From: Heliocidaris tuberculata
Lineage: Eukaryota > Echinodermata > Echinoidea > Camarodonta > Echinometridae
Length of the DNA: 64,000 nucleotides
Direction: 5' to 3'
Assembly (NCBI GenBank): GCA_025618425.1
Contig: CM046832.1
Span: 24,443,059-24,507,058, forward strand
Shown: positions 24,580-35,635 of the stretch, piece by piece
How positions within the stretch are numbered: the first letter of the stretch is position 1
Layout of the letters: each line of letters begins with the position of its first letter
The notes under the pieces: model-generated
Databases searched by the model: none
Seen by the model: the letters and a program-made list of their open reading frames with translations, nothing else
Told to the model about the DNA's origin: nothing
Made by a program: the position numbers and the translations under genes

Positions 24580-25900
24580 CACGTTACCCCCTCAACGGTT
24601 GAAACAAAAATAAAAGACAGAAAGAGACATAGGAAAGGGAGATAGTGGAAAAGTAAAGTAAAAAAGAAGATGATGGCATCCTTTCCACACCGGTCTGATC
24701 CATGGCCCTGCTCATTTACATTTCATCCTCCCTGTAAGACCCATGCCTCTCTCCCCCCCCCCCCCCCCCCCCCTAATGACTTGGTCCACGCACGCTATGC
24801 CACTAGTCACAATGTCACTGACATCTCATCTTGTTATTGGTAACATACCGGTACTGTTCTGCCACTAGACCAGTCTGCGCGGGAGTATGTTCTTCATAAA
24901 GATATGTAGGTCAATCTTTTGAATTATTTAGGTTATGAACACATATTCTGTGTGAAATATCTAATGTTCTTTTGAGAGTTCAGTTTGGAATTTGAAGACT
25001 GCTTTATAAATAAATATTGTGAGAAAACCTTTTGAAGAAATCCAGGACTCTGGCAGCAAATTGTTTATCTAATTACACTATCCCTATATTATCTGCATAT
25101 TACATTTTAATGTTATGTGAATACATTGAACTTCTTTATAGGGTATGTAAACAAAGTTTTAAAAAAGCAAATGGAGCATGATATAATCATTTATTGAAGT
25201 TCATGTGAATATAGGCCAAAACCTAAGGTTAATACTTGTATTGTGCTTCGTGAATTAGGAGTTCTTTTGAGGTCATCGCTATAATTTTCAACTGAGTTCG
25301 ATCTCAAATCAATATTACATTTCTTGTATGAAATGAAAATGTAGCAGACATTATAAGTGTGTATCACAATGTGTAGAAATTGTATTCATCATCGCACGAT
25401 ATAATTGACCTACATTACGAAATGGGCAACTGTTTATTTATTTGTTTTTAAAATTTCTTCTTTGTTTTGTCCCTTATAATTATTTTCGCATCTATCATGT
25501 CATGGTATTTTAGACGTACAGTAATACAGTTCGCGCTCGACTCGCACTAGTCACAGCTCACACTAACTTCATCAAACTTTCAATATTTAGACAGATTTGG
25601 AGGGGTTCGGAGTATAAATTGGACAGCTTTTCAGCACCATTTGTGTGATTAGTGCGCTGAAAGGAATAAAAGAGCAAAAGACGACATGATGTTTATAATT
25701 GCTTTATGTGTAAAATAGAAATAGCATTTTGCACCTACGTTTTTCAACGTAGATAATGAGCATAATATTCAAGATAATGTCAACTGAATTAACATATCTA
25801 TTGTATCTACACAGATATTTTTTTGCATCCGTATTATTAACCGCGCCGTATTATCAAGTGACTTCTCACGGGGGGCTCTTCGCATTTTCGGAGGTTTTTA
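24580..25900. other. intergenic, with a C21 run
   Basis: Uninterrupted C tract at 24753-24773. The remainder is AT-rich with no gene recognised. Confidence 0.5.
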
Positions 25901-25906
25901 ATTGCC

Positions 25907-26145
25907 AAGGTTCATTTTTCTGAAAATTAAATAGGGTTCATCATTCCAAACATTTGCTGCATTACTCCGAAGGTTCACTATTCCGAAGGTGCGTTATATC
26001 CCAAGTTCATAATATCGAAAATCAAATAGGATTCATGATTCCGGGATTGATGAACTTCGAAGCTTCGAAGTAACGAACCTTCGGAGTAACGAATTTTCGG
26101 AATTACGAACTTTCGGAACTACGAACCTTCAGAAAAATGAACCTT
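25907..26145. mobile_element. foldback element built of CCGAAGGTTC-type motifs
   Basis: An 18-bp terminal inverted repeat, AAGGTTCATTTTTCTGAA (25907-25924) and TTCAGAAAAATGAACCTT (26128-26145), encloses many short variants of TTCCGAAGGTTC on one half and GAACCTTCGGAA on the other. The roughly 240-bp unit would fold into one imperfect stem. No coding capacity. A C run follows at 26161-26174. Confidence 0.65.
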
Positions 26146-26327
26146 CTTGCGAATGAGTATCCCCCCCCCCCCCGCTCTTTTGTTTACATTCGTGTGCTTT
26201 TAATATTCGAAAAGTTTTCTTCAATAGAAAATGAATACTTTCTTTGTTTCAAACAGACATGTCATAAAACATAAATCCCAAATGTCCAGATGCCTTGGTG
26301 AGAGAGGTGGAAACATCATTGTAAAGA

Positions 26328-26364
26328 CAGGGAGGTGGAAGAGAGTCTCTCTTCCACCTCCCTG
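26328..26364. repeat. perfect 18-bp-arm palindrome
   Basis: CAGGGAGGTGGAAGAGAG, one spacer base T, then the exact reverse complement. A degenerate AGAGAGGTGGAAA sits about 30 bp upstream, hinting at local duplication. A 37-bp near-perfect palindrome is hard to keep by chance; it is likely a recent inverted duplication or hairpin. Confidence 0.9.
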
Positions 26365-26399
26365 ATCAGAGTAATGTCACGTAGAGAGGAAAAGGGTGG

Positions 26400-27825
26400 A
26401 ATCGATTGATGATTACACCTGAAGGTAATCATAAAAACATCCTGTACCGGGTAGAAGGAAGCATTAGTGCAATCGAGCCGTGGAATGAAGGACAAGGCAC
26501 TTGAAGTACTGTAAGTTTATTCTGTAAGTGCCTTCTAAGAAGCTTTCAACCACGAAATGCTGCTGAAAACACCTGAGACATATATCAATAATGCGATTTC
26601 AGTAAAGAAGCGATAGTTATTTGGGTCTCCTTGTGTGTCGGGTTCTATTTTATAAACTTTTTATGTGTTAACTACACAATTGAATAAGTATGGCTGAGAT
26701 ATGTTTTCCCCTTCTGTTTGTTTGCCAATATACAAAAATATCATAAATAGTAACTATGGGAATCAAATGATAATGATATGTTTCTTGTTCATATACTAGC
26801 ATCCCTTTTCGGTTGCAACATCTTGAACGTGATCAAAATCCCGGTCAGAAACCCACCGGAATCAGGATTCGTGGAATTTTAGAAGTAGAAAATTATTATA
26901 ATCATAATATTGATTAATCTGTGTACGTTTCCGCCATATCGTGACCTTTACCCGTTTCCGTCATATCTAGGTCATATACCGTTGATTCGCGCCATTTCAG
27001 AATAGAAAATTTGCTTCTTTAAAAGGCTATGAATGTCATATGCTTATGTTAGTTCTTCTATTCTATAGAAATAATTGTATATGAAATAATGTCCTCAAGG
27101 ACACGAAGCTGAAAAGAAGTTTCACAGCTTTACCATAATGAGAGGGTGTTTCTGCCGTTTTGAGAACTAAACCATTAGAACAAGACAATCAATTTTCCGT
27201 TAATGTTTCCATGTTTGAAAGAAATTTGATGGTATAATTAACCGTTTTACGATACAAGGAAAGTGAATTACTGCACTATGATGCAAATACCACATAATCA
27301 GTGAACCTCTTGATAAAACAATATCCTAACCATTTTATTCCCCTTAACAATGACACATATCTCGACCAGTTTACAAGCATTGCTCATCCAGTGGGACAGG
27401 TGCCACACAAGGTTACCTTTCATATTTTTCAAATGAAATATTTTTATGCGGCAAACCGACAATTTTTAAATTAATATCTAAATATTCTTCGGGTAGAATT
27501 CATGAAAAAATGCGGTTCTAATAGCAGCCATGAATTTTGTGGAGGATAGTAATAACTGATGTGGTAAAGCTCGAATAAAACAAAGCATGAAACAAAAGGA
27601 ATTAAATTGTCTTTGTTTGAATGTTAACGGTTGTTGATCTTTCAAGTTTATCAAATGCACGCTTGCATTTCCTCAATTTTTATAATAGGCTATAAAATAC
27701 CATTGATTTGCCTATCAAGAATTATATAGGCGGTTGAGGTGGGGGCTGGGGGCTGCACCCCTCCTCTCCCAAAGAATTAAACAGTCGCCTCATACGCAAC
27801 TAGATAGTTTCTTCGATATTCATCA
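26400..27825. other. intergenic, no supported gene
   Basis: AT-rich. One GGGGGCTG-type transposon-end fragment lies at 27727-27780. Confidence 0.4.
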
Positions 27826-27828
27826 TAA

Positions 27829-28065
27829 TTTGATTTGATTTGATATTCATTTATTTTCCATATACGTCATCATAAATTTACAATCTTTCAACATGCATGG
27901 TCACATAAGATTATATACACATGTACATAGAAAAAAGGGGTCGTCATAAGCAGAGCTTGAGTTGACGTCCTCATCACAAATAAAATGATCATACAATATG
28001 CAAACAATGCATAGTGGAAACCAGCAGGCCAACCAATGAGGGGAAAAAAGTAAAAGGGAAAGAGA

Positions 28066-28103
<38 letters not shown>

Positions 28104-28603
28104 GAGGAGTGAGAAGAGATAGTTGCATTCAGATAGTATCAGGTGGAACATAAGATCTGTAAAATACCAATCACATTGAAAAAAAAAAGTCCTGACAACT
28201 AAGACTCTTATATTGCAATTTACAAGGATACGTGCTATAAAATAACAGTTGTAGGTATTTTTCCATACATAAATACCAATGTCACAGATACTGAAATTAA
28301 TAATATATAGATTGTCTTATAATAAGAGAAGCTAAGGCTTAATAATATTGTATATTGCTTGAAAGGGTGTTAACCACCCCCACCAGCAATACATGAGAGA
28401 AGGTAATCTTTTAAGCGTTTCTGTAAAATACACTTAGTTGAGCTTGGATGTAAGTCAACGGGTAGTGAATTCCAAATATCGGGTCCAATGTGCCTTATAG
28501 ATCTATGTGCCAGGGCTGTTTTGGGATTGTTCAAATGCACATTAGTGGAAGTTCGAGTAGGGTATATTTATGTGTGGACGAGTTTAATTGAAACATACTA
28601 TTA
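27829..28603 (-). mobile_element. 3' part of an older CR1-like retrotransposon (host of nested insertion)
   Basis: On the minus strand this segment encodes the C-terminal end of a CR1/Jockey-type ORF2 and its 3' untranslated region. Readable residues include NSMFQLNSSTHKY, TRTSTNVHLN and IRHIGPDIWNSLPVDL, then KRLKDYLLS before a stop at 28372-28370. This is the conserved tail seen after the thumb of such reverse transcriptases. One frameshift near 28570 and an in-frame stop show decay. The 3' end at about 27829 has a short tandem tail (ATCAA-type repeats, TCAAATCAAATCAAAT), as expected for CR1-like elements. A (GA)n array (28062-28101) has grown inside the 3' UTR. The 5' remainder lies beyond the inserted element at 32087 to about 32760. 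Confidence 0.82.
28062..28101 (+). repeat. (GA)n microsatellite
   Basis: About 40 bp GA run within the 3' UTR of the minus-strand CR1-like element. Confidence 0.95.
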
Positions 28604-28662
28604 ATTTGTATACTATTCATTTGTATTTTCATCTTTTCATCTTTTTCGCTAAGTTAGTGTAA

Positions 28663-29543
28663 ATGCTTAGCTCGTATCCCTGTTCAATATGTGAAAAATC
28701 TGTAAAAAGAAATCAAAAAGCATTACTGTGTACGAATTGTTCTAAATGGGTGCATATTAAGTGTGCAAATGTTTCATGTGCTCAGTATAATAATCCTGAA
28801 GAAAAGTTTGTTAATTGGCAGTGCACAAAATGTTTATTTTCCCAATTACCTTTTCCATATGATGTCATGAAACATGAGATAAGTACAGGTTTACTCGGTA
28901 ATAATGTAAATCATAACAAGAGTGAGTTGAACTATTTAGAATTTTCATTTCCTAATGAAAAGGGGCTTAAAGTTGCTCATTTAAACGTAAGAAGTCTAAG
29001 AAATAAAACAGGTGATATAAACTGCTTTTTAAAGCGCTATCCATACGATTTGATGTCACTATCTGAAACCTGGTTAGATGAAAATATTGGAAGGAATGTC
29101 TGTTGTATTGATGGTTATAATCTGGAGAGGAAAGACAGAGACTATTCAGGAGGAGGGGTTTGTTGTTATATTTCGAATAGTGTACCTTATATTAGGAGAC
29201 AAGACTTAGAATGTACAAGTTTAGAATTACTCTGGATTGAAATTAAGCCCAGAAACGAGGCTAGTTTGTTTATTGGGATAGTGTATCGAAAACCAAATAG
29301 TTCTGTCTCTTTTTTCGAAGAACTTGAGGAAAATCTTGAACAAGTATTTTCGCTCTCAGATAGAATAATATTGCTGGGAGATTTGAATTGTAACATGCTT
29401 ACAGTAAATTCTTTATCCAATAAGTTAATTGAAATAGGCGAATCCCTGGGATTTAAGCAGCTCATTAATAGGCCAACTCGGGTGACCCCTTTTAGTAAGA
29501 CCCTAATTGATCTGATCTTCGCATCAAAAGCTTTGGGGGGGAC
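28663..29543 (+). pseudogene. retrotransposon ORF part 1: PHD finger plus endonuclease
   Basis: The frame opens at MLSSYPCSICEKS. Residues 7-57 form a C4HC3 PHD finger: C7-x2-C10, C23-x2-C26, H31-x2-C34, C54-x2-C57. An APE-like endonuclease follows from about residue 105, with motifs AHLNVRSLRNK, SLSETWL (catalytic Glu), GIVYRKPN, LLGDLNCN (Asp/Asn) and LIDLIFAS. The endonuclease nicks target DNA so that reverse transcription can prime there. The frame is broken within a G-run at about 29537-29542, apparently by one extra base. The SDH motif then continues in the next frame. The track of this frame runs to 29685, but the part after the G-run is out of register and not real. PHD fingers are known in ORFs of several CR1-type elements; their role is unclear. 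Confidence 0.92.
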
Positions 29544-30295
29544 TGCAGTCAGGTGTGCAGTCTATTGGGTTCAGCGACCATTCTCTAGTATATGTTGTAA
29601 CAAAATTAAAGACTCCAAATTCGATGCCTCAAATATCGCGTTTTCGATCTTTTCAATTTTTCAACGAAACTGCATTTCTCAATGATATTGGTTCTATTGA
29701 CTGGAATGAATTGTTTTTAAATGTTACTGATGTTGATATCATGTGGCAGAAGTTTAGAGATGTGTTTTTGAAACTTTCTGACAAACATGCACCTTATGTT
29801 TCAGTGCGTAAAAAACTTAAAGGGTCTCCATGGATAAATTCAGCTTATAAAGAATTAGCAAGAGATAGAGATTATTATAAACGCCAGTATGATAAGATTA
29901 AACTAGATAACACTGTTAATGAAAATAATACTGCTGCCTTGTGGGAGAAATATATTTCCTTGAGAAATAAAGCAAATATTCTAAATAAAAAGTTAAAAAA
30001 GGCTTATTGTCGTAATAAAATAGAGGAATGCAATGACATGAAAGAAACATGGAATATTGTAAAAGGGTTTTTACCAGATAATAAATGTAACCCATCTTCA
30101 AATTTAGTAATTAATGGTGAAATTGTATCCGATCCTTTAAAAATAGCAACGGAGTTTAACACAATGTTCAGTAAAGTATCTGAATCTATTCACGGAGCAA
30201 GAGACCCTGGTGAAGTAAAAGACAATGGTGATAATGCTATTAAAAGACTAAGTAAAGTACACTCACGTTTCGTTTTTGAAAAGATCACCTTTTAA
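29544..30295 (+). pseudogene. retrotransposon ORF part 2: endonuclease end and linker
   Basis: Shifted by one base relative to part 1, this frame begins with the endonuclease closing motif GFSDHSLVYVV (catalytic Asp-His). It continues through a basic, helical linker of about 230 residues (WINSAYKELARDRDYYKRQY, LNKKLKKAYCRNKIEEC) that joins endonuclease to reverse transcriptase in this family. It ends at a premature TAA at 30293-30295. One or two small indels between about 30290 and 30335 return the reading frame to that of part 3, since coding similarity (LHSLDCSKSVGLDDLHP) resumes from about 30325. Confidence 0.88.
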
Positions 30296-30324
30296 TTTGT
30301 TAAAAAGAATTACATAGCCTTGAT

Positions 30325-31815
30325 TGTTCGAAATCTGTAGGTCTTGATGACCTCCACCCAAGATTATTGAAACTTAGTGCTCAATTGGTTGCCATTCCTA
30401 TTGTTCGTATTTTCAATCAATCAATACAATCTGGGCGTCTCCCCTATGATTTTAAGATGGCTAAAGTTGTCCCTATTCCCAAAACAAAAACAAGTCACGA
30501 ACTAAGCAACTTTCGTCCTATCTCCCTTCTATCAATTGTTTCCAAAGTGTTGGAAAGAGCAGTACATTCTCAATTGATAGCATACCTTAATAAAGAAGAA
30601 TTAATGAGTGATCGGCAGTCTGGTTTTAGGAGTAAACATTCCACCTCAACATGTTTAACTGAGATTTGTGAGATGCTGTACGATAACCTTGATAAAGGTC
30701 GATTTATTGGTGCTGTTTTCTTAGACCTGAGAAAGGCGTTCGATATTATTCCCCATGATCTCCTTATAAAGAAACTAAGTTATTTTGGCATAGATGGTAT
30801 AGAATTATCATGGTTTGAATCTTACTTGTTAGGAAGAAAGCAATGTGTGTCATACAAAGGTATGAAAAGCGATTTTCTCCCAGTCATTTCAGGGGTACCA
30901 CAGGGTTCAATATTGGGCCCGCTATTATTCTGTATGTACATTAATGATATATGTAATTTACCTTTTCATTCTAATACTAAAATTTCTTTGTATGCAGACG
31001 ACACGTCCGTTTTCTCCTCAGGGTATGGAGTACAGGCAGTCCAAACCCAGTTACAAAATGACGTACATGTTTTATGTAAATGGTTAAATGAAAATGGATT
31101 GGTTGTTAACACAGACAAAACTAAAGTAATATTATTTTCAGGTCGAAGAAAGAAGAATCCAGTCAAATTACAGATCAGAATGCATGATAAACTGGTAGAA
31201 AATGTAACTAAGTTTAAATATCTTGGTGTTATTGTAAACCAGAACTTAGATTGGTCGTCCCAGGTTAATGATGTTGTCAAAAAGATTATGAACTCCCTTA
31301 TATGTATGCGAAGGATTAAGCATTGCTTGACAAAACGTGTACTTAAACATTTATATTTTACCCTAATTCTTCCTCATATCGATTATTGTTCCACTGTTTG
31401 GGGATCACTGACAAAGAAAAATTTAATGAGACTACAGAGGTGTCAAAACAAATATTGCCGTTTAGTATTAGATGCAGATTATTATACGCCAGTGCAAATT
31501 ATGCTTGGTTCTTTAAAATTACAATCTGTCAAACATAGATTGGAATATAATTACCATGTACTTATGTATAAAATTTTGAATGGTCTTGCTCCCGGTTATT
31601 TAAGACAATTTATACCCCAGAGAGCTAATCCATATCCTACAAGATTAGTCACAATGCACCAATTGTATCTAGCCAAACCCAGAACCGAGTATAAAAAGCA
31701 GTCTTTTTCATACATAGCAGCAAAACTATTCAACTCTCTACCTGTACTTACCAAATGCTCCGCCTCACTACCCCTTTTTAAACGTAATGTTCGCGACATC
31801 CAAATGGTTAATTGA
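30325..31815 (+). pseudogene. retrotransposon ORF part 3: reverse transcriptase
   Basis: An intact run of about 490 codons carries the reverse transcriptase palm and thumb. Visible motifs are NFRPISLLSIVSKVLER, DRQSGFRSKHST, AVFLDLRKAFD (first catalytic Asp), SGVPQGSILGPLL and LYADDTSV (catalytic YADD near codon 209 of the 30367 frame). These are followed by TDKTKVILF, FKYLGVIVNQNLDW, LILPHIDYCSTVWGSL and the C-terminal FSYIAAKLFNSLP. It ends with TGA-free VN at a TGA/TAA-type stop near 31813-31815. The enzyme copies element RNA at the nicked target. Because this domain is undamaged while the upstream frame is broken, the copy is fairly young. Similarity of order and motifs to the minus-strand host element shows both belong to the same broad superfamily. 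Confidence 0.95.
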
Positions 31816-31856
31816 TTTCCTTTTCTTTGCAAGTTGGATATGTATTTTTTTCCTTA

Positions 31857-31880
31857 CCCCCCCCCCCCCCCTCTCTCTCC
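31857..31880 (+). repeat. C-run followed by (CT)n in the retrotransposon 3' UTR
   Basis: About 13 C followed directly by (CT)4 and more pyrimidines, downstream of the reverse transcriptase stop. Confidence 0.9.
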
Positions 31881-32086
31881 CTTTCTCTTTTTACATAAAT
31901 TTCTCATTTTCATGAAATGTATTATTGTATGATTTTATATGTTTGTAATGTATGCTATTTGTATTATATGTATTTTGTTACAGCAGGGCTCCCTTGGAAA
32001 GCAGGCCTTGCGGCTTGAATGGGACTACCCTGCTTTTTATAAAGAAGACATTAAATAAATAAATAAATTAATTAATTAAATAAAGG

Positions 32087-32760
32087 TCTCTGGAAGTTCT
32101 GAGGAGTGGAATTTATGCATGAATATGGCAATATGGTACGAGTGCAATTCAAAGATCGGAAGCGTATGTAATAGGGGTTCTGTATTTGCTAAGTATGCTG
32201 CATTTGTACACAGACGAACTGCTTTCTTTTGGAGTAGTAAAACATGGTTGATTTTAGATTTTTAGCTGGCCCAGATGAGATCACAATAAGAGATATGTGG
32301 CAAGATTACAGCGTTATAAACAGTAAACAATGTATTTAGGGAAACATAATTCACGATGGATCAACATTAGGTGTTGCTATGATTATGAGTGTCGATTCAG
32401 GCAACAGACTCAAACCATCTTGAGAAACTGTATCCATACGCCAATGCATAAAGGTAAAATTGAACCACAGGAAAAAATTTAATTTGATGTTCATTTTATG
32501 TCCATAAGTAAAATATATATTCTTTGAAGATCAATGCAGATACCAAACAGTTATCCTCGAAAGAGGGCGTATTGCTGAAAACGAAAGTATTCTGAATATT
32601 TATATATTTTCCAAATTGCATATTACGTTGTATCTGATTTGTGAGCATAGTCAGTTTTTTTTCGGGGTTAAAAAGGTAGATAACAGCTTGCAACAGATAT
32701 AATTTGATAAAACTAATAGAAAAAATCTGCAGGTAAAGCATCAGTTGTATTCTCTAAGAT
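32087..32760 (-). mobile_element. 5' part of the interrupted CR1-like retrotransposon
   Basis: The minus strand continues the reverse transcriptase of the element whose end lies at 27829-28603. From about 32350 down to 32087 it reads VYNAVILPHISYCDLIWAS, a stop, then LLLQKKAVRLCTNAAYL, TEPLLHTLPIFELHSYH and FMHKFHSSELPETF, the typical thumb region (compare LILPHIDYC in the inserted element). The next residues of the family pattern (NSMFQLNSS) are found only beyond the insertion. Upstream, 32741-32496 still gives a decayed palm-end frame (KLYLLQAVIYLFNPEKKLTM). Several stops and frameshifts show a long-dead element. The 5' limit is not clear. Confidence 0.8.
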
Positions 32761-33337
32761 TCGCTGAGGGTAAGCTTGTACTAACTTTCCTACGAAAAGT
32801 TATATTTCCAGGTATACCGACAGTGCTGTTCTTGTACATTTTTATAAGGACCTGGAGAAGGATATTTGGCAAGAGAACAAAACTTGCTAACACGCTATGT
32901 AATGATTATTGACCACAAAAAGGTAATTCCTGAAAGACATTTTTTAAAATTTTCCTTTCTTGGCTGCGTTGAAAAAATTTGTTCCTAGAAAGGGTAATTC
33001 GCTTGACGGGACATTAAATAACTTGATATAGCTTCTGAAAAACTGAAGTAATTACCATTTTTTGAAGAAATAAAATTCTTGTGGTGATATTATATCATCA
33101 ATTTTGTTATTGTATTTTCCTTGGCATAAGGAATACTTATACCAAGGAGTTATCACAGAACTCCTTGCTTATACTCAATGTTTCAATAACATGGAAGAAT
33201 ATTCATGTTTGTGTGTTTCTCGAAAAAAAATGGACTAATAATCCTTTAATTATATGCCATGAAAATATAAATGTAATAATACAATGAATGTGTATATAAG
33301 GAACGTCTTTATATGTTTGTGGACCCTTGCTCCAACT
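32761..33337. other. sequence upstream of the dead retrotransposon
   Basis: No gene supported. A small hairpin CCAAGGAGTT...AACTCCTTG lies at about 33142-33168, and a similar one at 61751-61786. Confidence 0.4.
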
Positions 33338-33375
33338 CCCCCCCCCCCCCCCCCCGCCCCCGCCCCCGCCCCCGC
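33338..33375 (+). repeat. C18 run followed by (CCCCCG)n
   Basis: The poly-C run grades into three CCCCCG units. The complementary strand is a strong G-quadruplex candidate. Confidence 0.9.
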
Positions 33376-33774
33376 GAAAAAAGAAGACATAAAGCTTGCG
33401 ATAGATGAAATGTAAATCAATTTTCCTATTATTCGATGCAAAGTTATGATTCTAATTTTCCGCACTCCGTGCTCTTGGGGTAGGCATTCCTTACACCTAC
33501 TTTTCATTCAGTGAAGAGGTCCAAAGATATGTAAATTCGTATTTTTTCATAATTTTTTGTATTAAAAGGAACACAACAACAAAGAATTATTTGATGTTTA
33601 TGTAACCATATCACCAATAAATCAACTTTGGAAAAAAAATCAATCATGTTAATAGGCGGTTTTGAAATTTGATTTATACTGGGAACGAAGATTGAGTAAG
33701 TATACGGCTATATTTGTTTTTAATCGTAAAAGGTTTAGCGTATAAGGGTTAGGATTGCAATTCGGTGTTAGGTT

Positions 33775-33885
33775 AGGTTCCGTTTCGAATAAGGGGTAGG
33801 TGTTTAGTCCAGGTTTGAAATTATGTGTTAGGTTAGGTTCCATTTCGGGTAAGGGGTAGGAGTTTAGTCCAGGTTTGAAATTATT
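33775..33885 (+). repeat. 60-bp tandem repeat leading into a 27-bp minisatellite
   Basis: Two units with exact 60-bp spacing carry GTGTTAGGTTAGGTTCC and AGTTTAGTCCAGGTTTGAAA (33775-33834 and 33835-33894). The last part of the unit is the same sequence as the following 27-bp repeat. Confidence 0.8.
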
Positions 33886-34100
33886 GGTGTTTAGTCCTGG
33901 TTTGAAGTTAACGGTGTTCAGTCCTTGTTTGAAGTTAACGGGTTTAGTCCTGGTTTGAAGTTAACGGTGTTTAGTCCTGGTTTGAAGTTAACGTTGTCTA
34001 GTCCCGGTTTGAAGTTAACGGTGTTTAGTCCTGGTTTGAAGTTAACTGTGTTTTGTCCTGGTTTGAAGTTAACGGTGTTTAGTCCTGGTTTGAAGTTACT
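33886..34100 (+). repeat. 27-bp minisatellite, eight units
   Basis: Unit GTTTAGTCCTGGTTTGAAG plus TTAACGGT; starts at 33886, 33913, 33940, 33966, 33993, 34020, 34047 and 34074. One unit is 26 bp. In one frame it encodes a nine-residue period FSPGLKLTV, but the missing base in unit 3 and the lack of any gene context argue against translation. Confidence 0.95.
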
Positions 34101-34535
34101 AATTCGGTAAGTGTGGGATATTGACCGCAGAGGAATTGTCGCCGTGGAGCATGTGTGGTAGATCCATCATATGAAATGAAATGACTCATGACCTAGGAGA
34201 TGAGTTAAGTTCTGTGGTAGAATGAATCATATCACAGCATACACATTCAAGACATTGATATTTCATTTACCCAGTGATAAATGAAAATGAAAACTTGAGG
34301 CTAAGATGGTTAGGTAATGAAATTTTGAGAGGGTCTTATTTTACAGTGATTCTCAAAGCGGGTCTTTCCTGATTTCTATTTGAACCATACTTACACACTT
34401 CACGCATGCAATTATATATGTATTGGTCCGTAAAGTGAGACAATGGTTCAGATGATTGAACTTTATAACTATACTTAAATATTACTTTTCGATTCTAAGA
34501 ATTAGACACTCTAAGGCATCATTAGAAGAGTTTCT

Positions 34536-35336
34536 TTCCAAAAGGAGCTAAGTCCACATTTAGTGTTTTTGAGTAAACGAAGGATTTTGTTATTTTTATA
34601 AATGTACCACGTTCCCTTGTCCACTGTTACATTATTATGATATATATGGTAGGGCTATTGTTATAGATTAATTCAATCATGTTTTTAAAGATCTAGCAAT
34701 TAGTTTCAGTTTTTAAGAAATTTTTATAATTTAATTTCCATGGATTTAGCTCCTTTTCGAATGAAACCTTAGTCGAATATCTATTAAAGACGTTTAGTAA
34801 TTAAAATTCAACAGGAAACACATTTATATTGCTAGCAAAATACAATTTACATCTTTTCTGATGTTTATTTTATGAGAATTTTGGAAACAAAATTTCAAAA
34901 GAATTTCTTATCTTTTTTAAAGACCATGAAGACAGTGAAATTTCGATGTTTCATTCCAAAAGGAGCTAAATCCAAAAATATTCATAAAAATATTAAAACT
35001 CGGATAATTATTGTCAAAATTTAGCACTGATGATGTAGACTGGTAGCTGCAACGTGTGCTTGAAAATGTTATTACATAGCTTTAGGGAATGTGGTTAAAT
35101 GAACAAATCCTAAATGACCATAGTGGATTTAGCTCCTGTCGGAATGAAACCGTTTTTTGATATAGCTCCATTTGGAAATGAAACCAAAATTTATAACAAT
35201 TTTTTTTTTCTTCAACTTTCCCCAAAATATGTTTAAATGCGATAAGATGCATTTGATTCCCACGTCTGAGATGAACATAGTTATCTTTAAAAATCAATTT
35301 CGGTCAAAAATGGATTTAGCTCCTTTTGGAATTAAG
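34536..35336. repeat. six copies of a GGATTTAGCTCCTTTTGGA motif in both orientations
   Basis: Plus-strand copies lie at 34740-34768, 35124-35151, 35159-35184 and 35311-35336, and minus-strand copies at 34536-34558 and 34950-34974. Core TGGATTTAGCTCCTTTTGGA is often followed by ATGAAACC. Between copies the sequence is not obviously repeated, so this is not a simple tandem array. No gene is recognised here. Confidence 0.75.
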
Positions 35337-35635
35337 CTCTTCAGTTGTTATTTCTATGTTCAAATCTTAAATAATTGTATTGTCATATCGTACAAAAATA
35401 TATATACTTGTTTAAATTCAATATACCAAAAATGAATTTAGATAAAGCAGCTTTTCCATTTTATTATTCTATTTTCAGTTCTGTTGTTAGGGCCTGGAGA
35501 AAAGAGGAATCAAAGAAAGCTGAAACTGATGTTACAAAACCAATAGTGTTTATTCATATTCATTTATTTGCCCTCATATTCTACACATGTAATTACTAAC
35601 GCGTTCAATTTCTGAACATCCAATGTGTATTATGA

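Larger units (their letters stand above)
28604..32086 (+). mobile_element. CR1/Jockey-superfamily non-LTR retrotransposon, near full length
   Basis: A roughly 3.5-kb element encodes, in order, a PHD-type zinc finger, an APE-type endonuclease and a reverse transcriptase. A short C/CT-rich 3' UTR follows, then a (TAAA)n/(TTAA)n tail (about 32050-32086), the tandem-repeat tail typical of CR1-related elements that lack poly-A. It is inserted in opposite orientation inside the ORF of an older CR1-like element, which fixes both borders to within a few bases: host codons stop at about 28604 and resume at about 32087. A short duplication such as ATTAA may flank it but is blurred by the tail. At least two frameshifts make this copy probably non-autonomous. 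The exact clade (CR1, L2, Rex1, Daphne or Crack) is not decided here. Confidence 0.93.

Noticed and set aside
33775..34100. CRISPR-like array
   Set aside because: Units are contiguous without spacers, in eukaryotic DNA; it is a minisatellite.
33925..34110. Protein with nine-residue repeat FSPGLKLTV
   Set aside because: A minisatellite with an out-of-frame 26-bp unit and no exon context.
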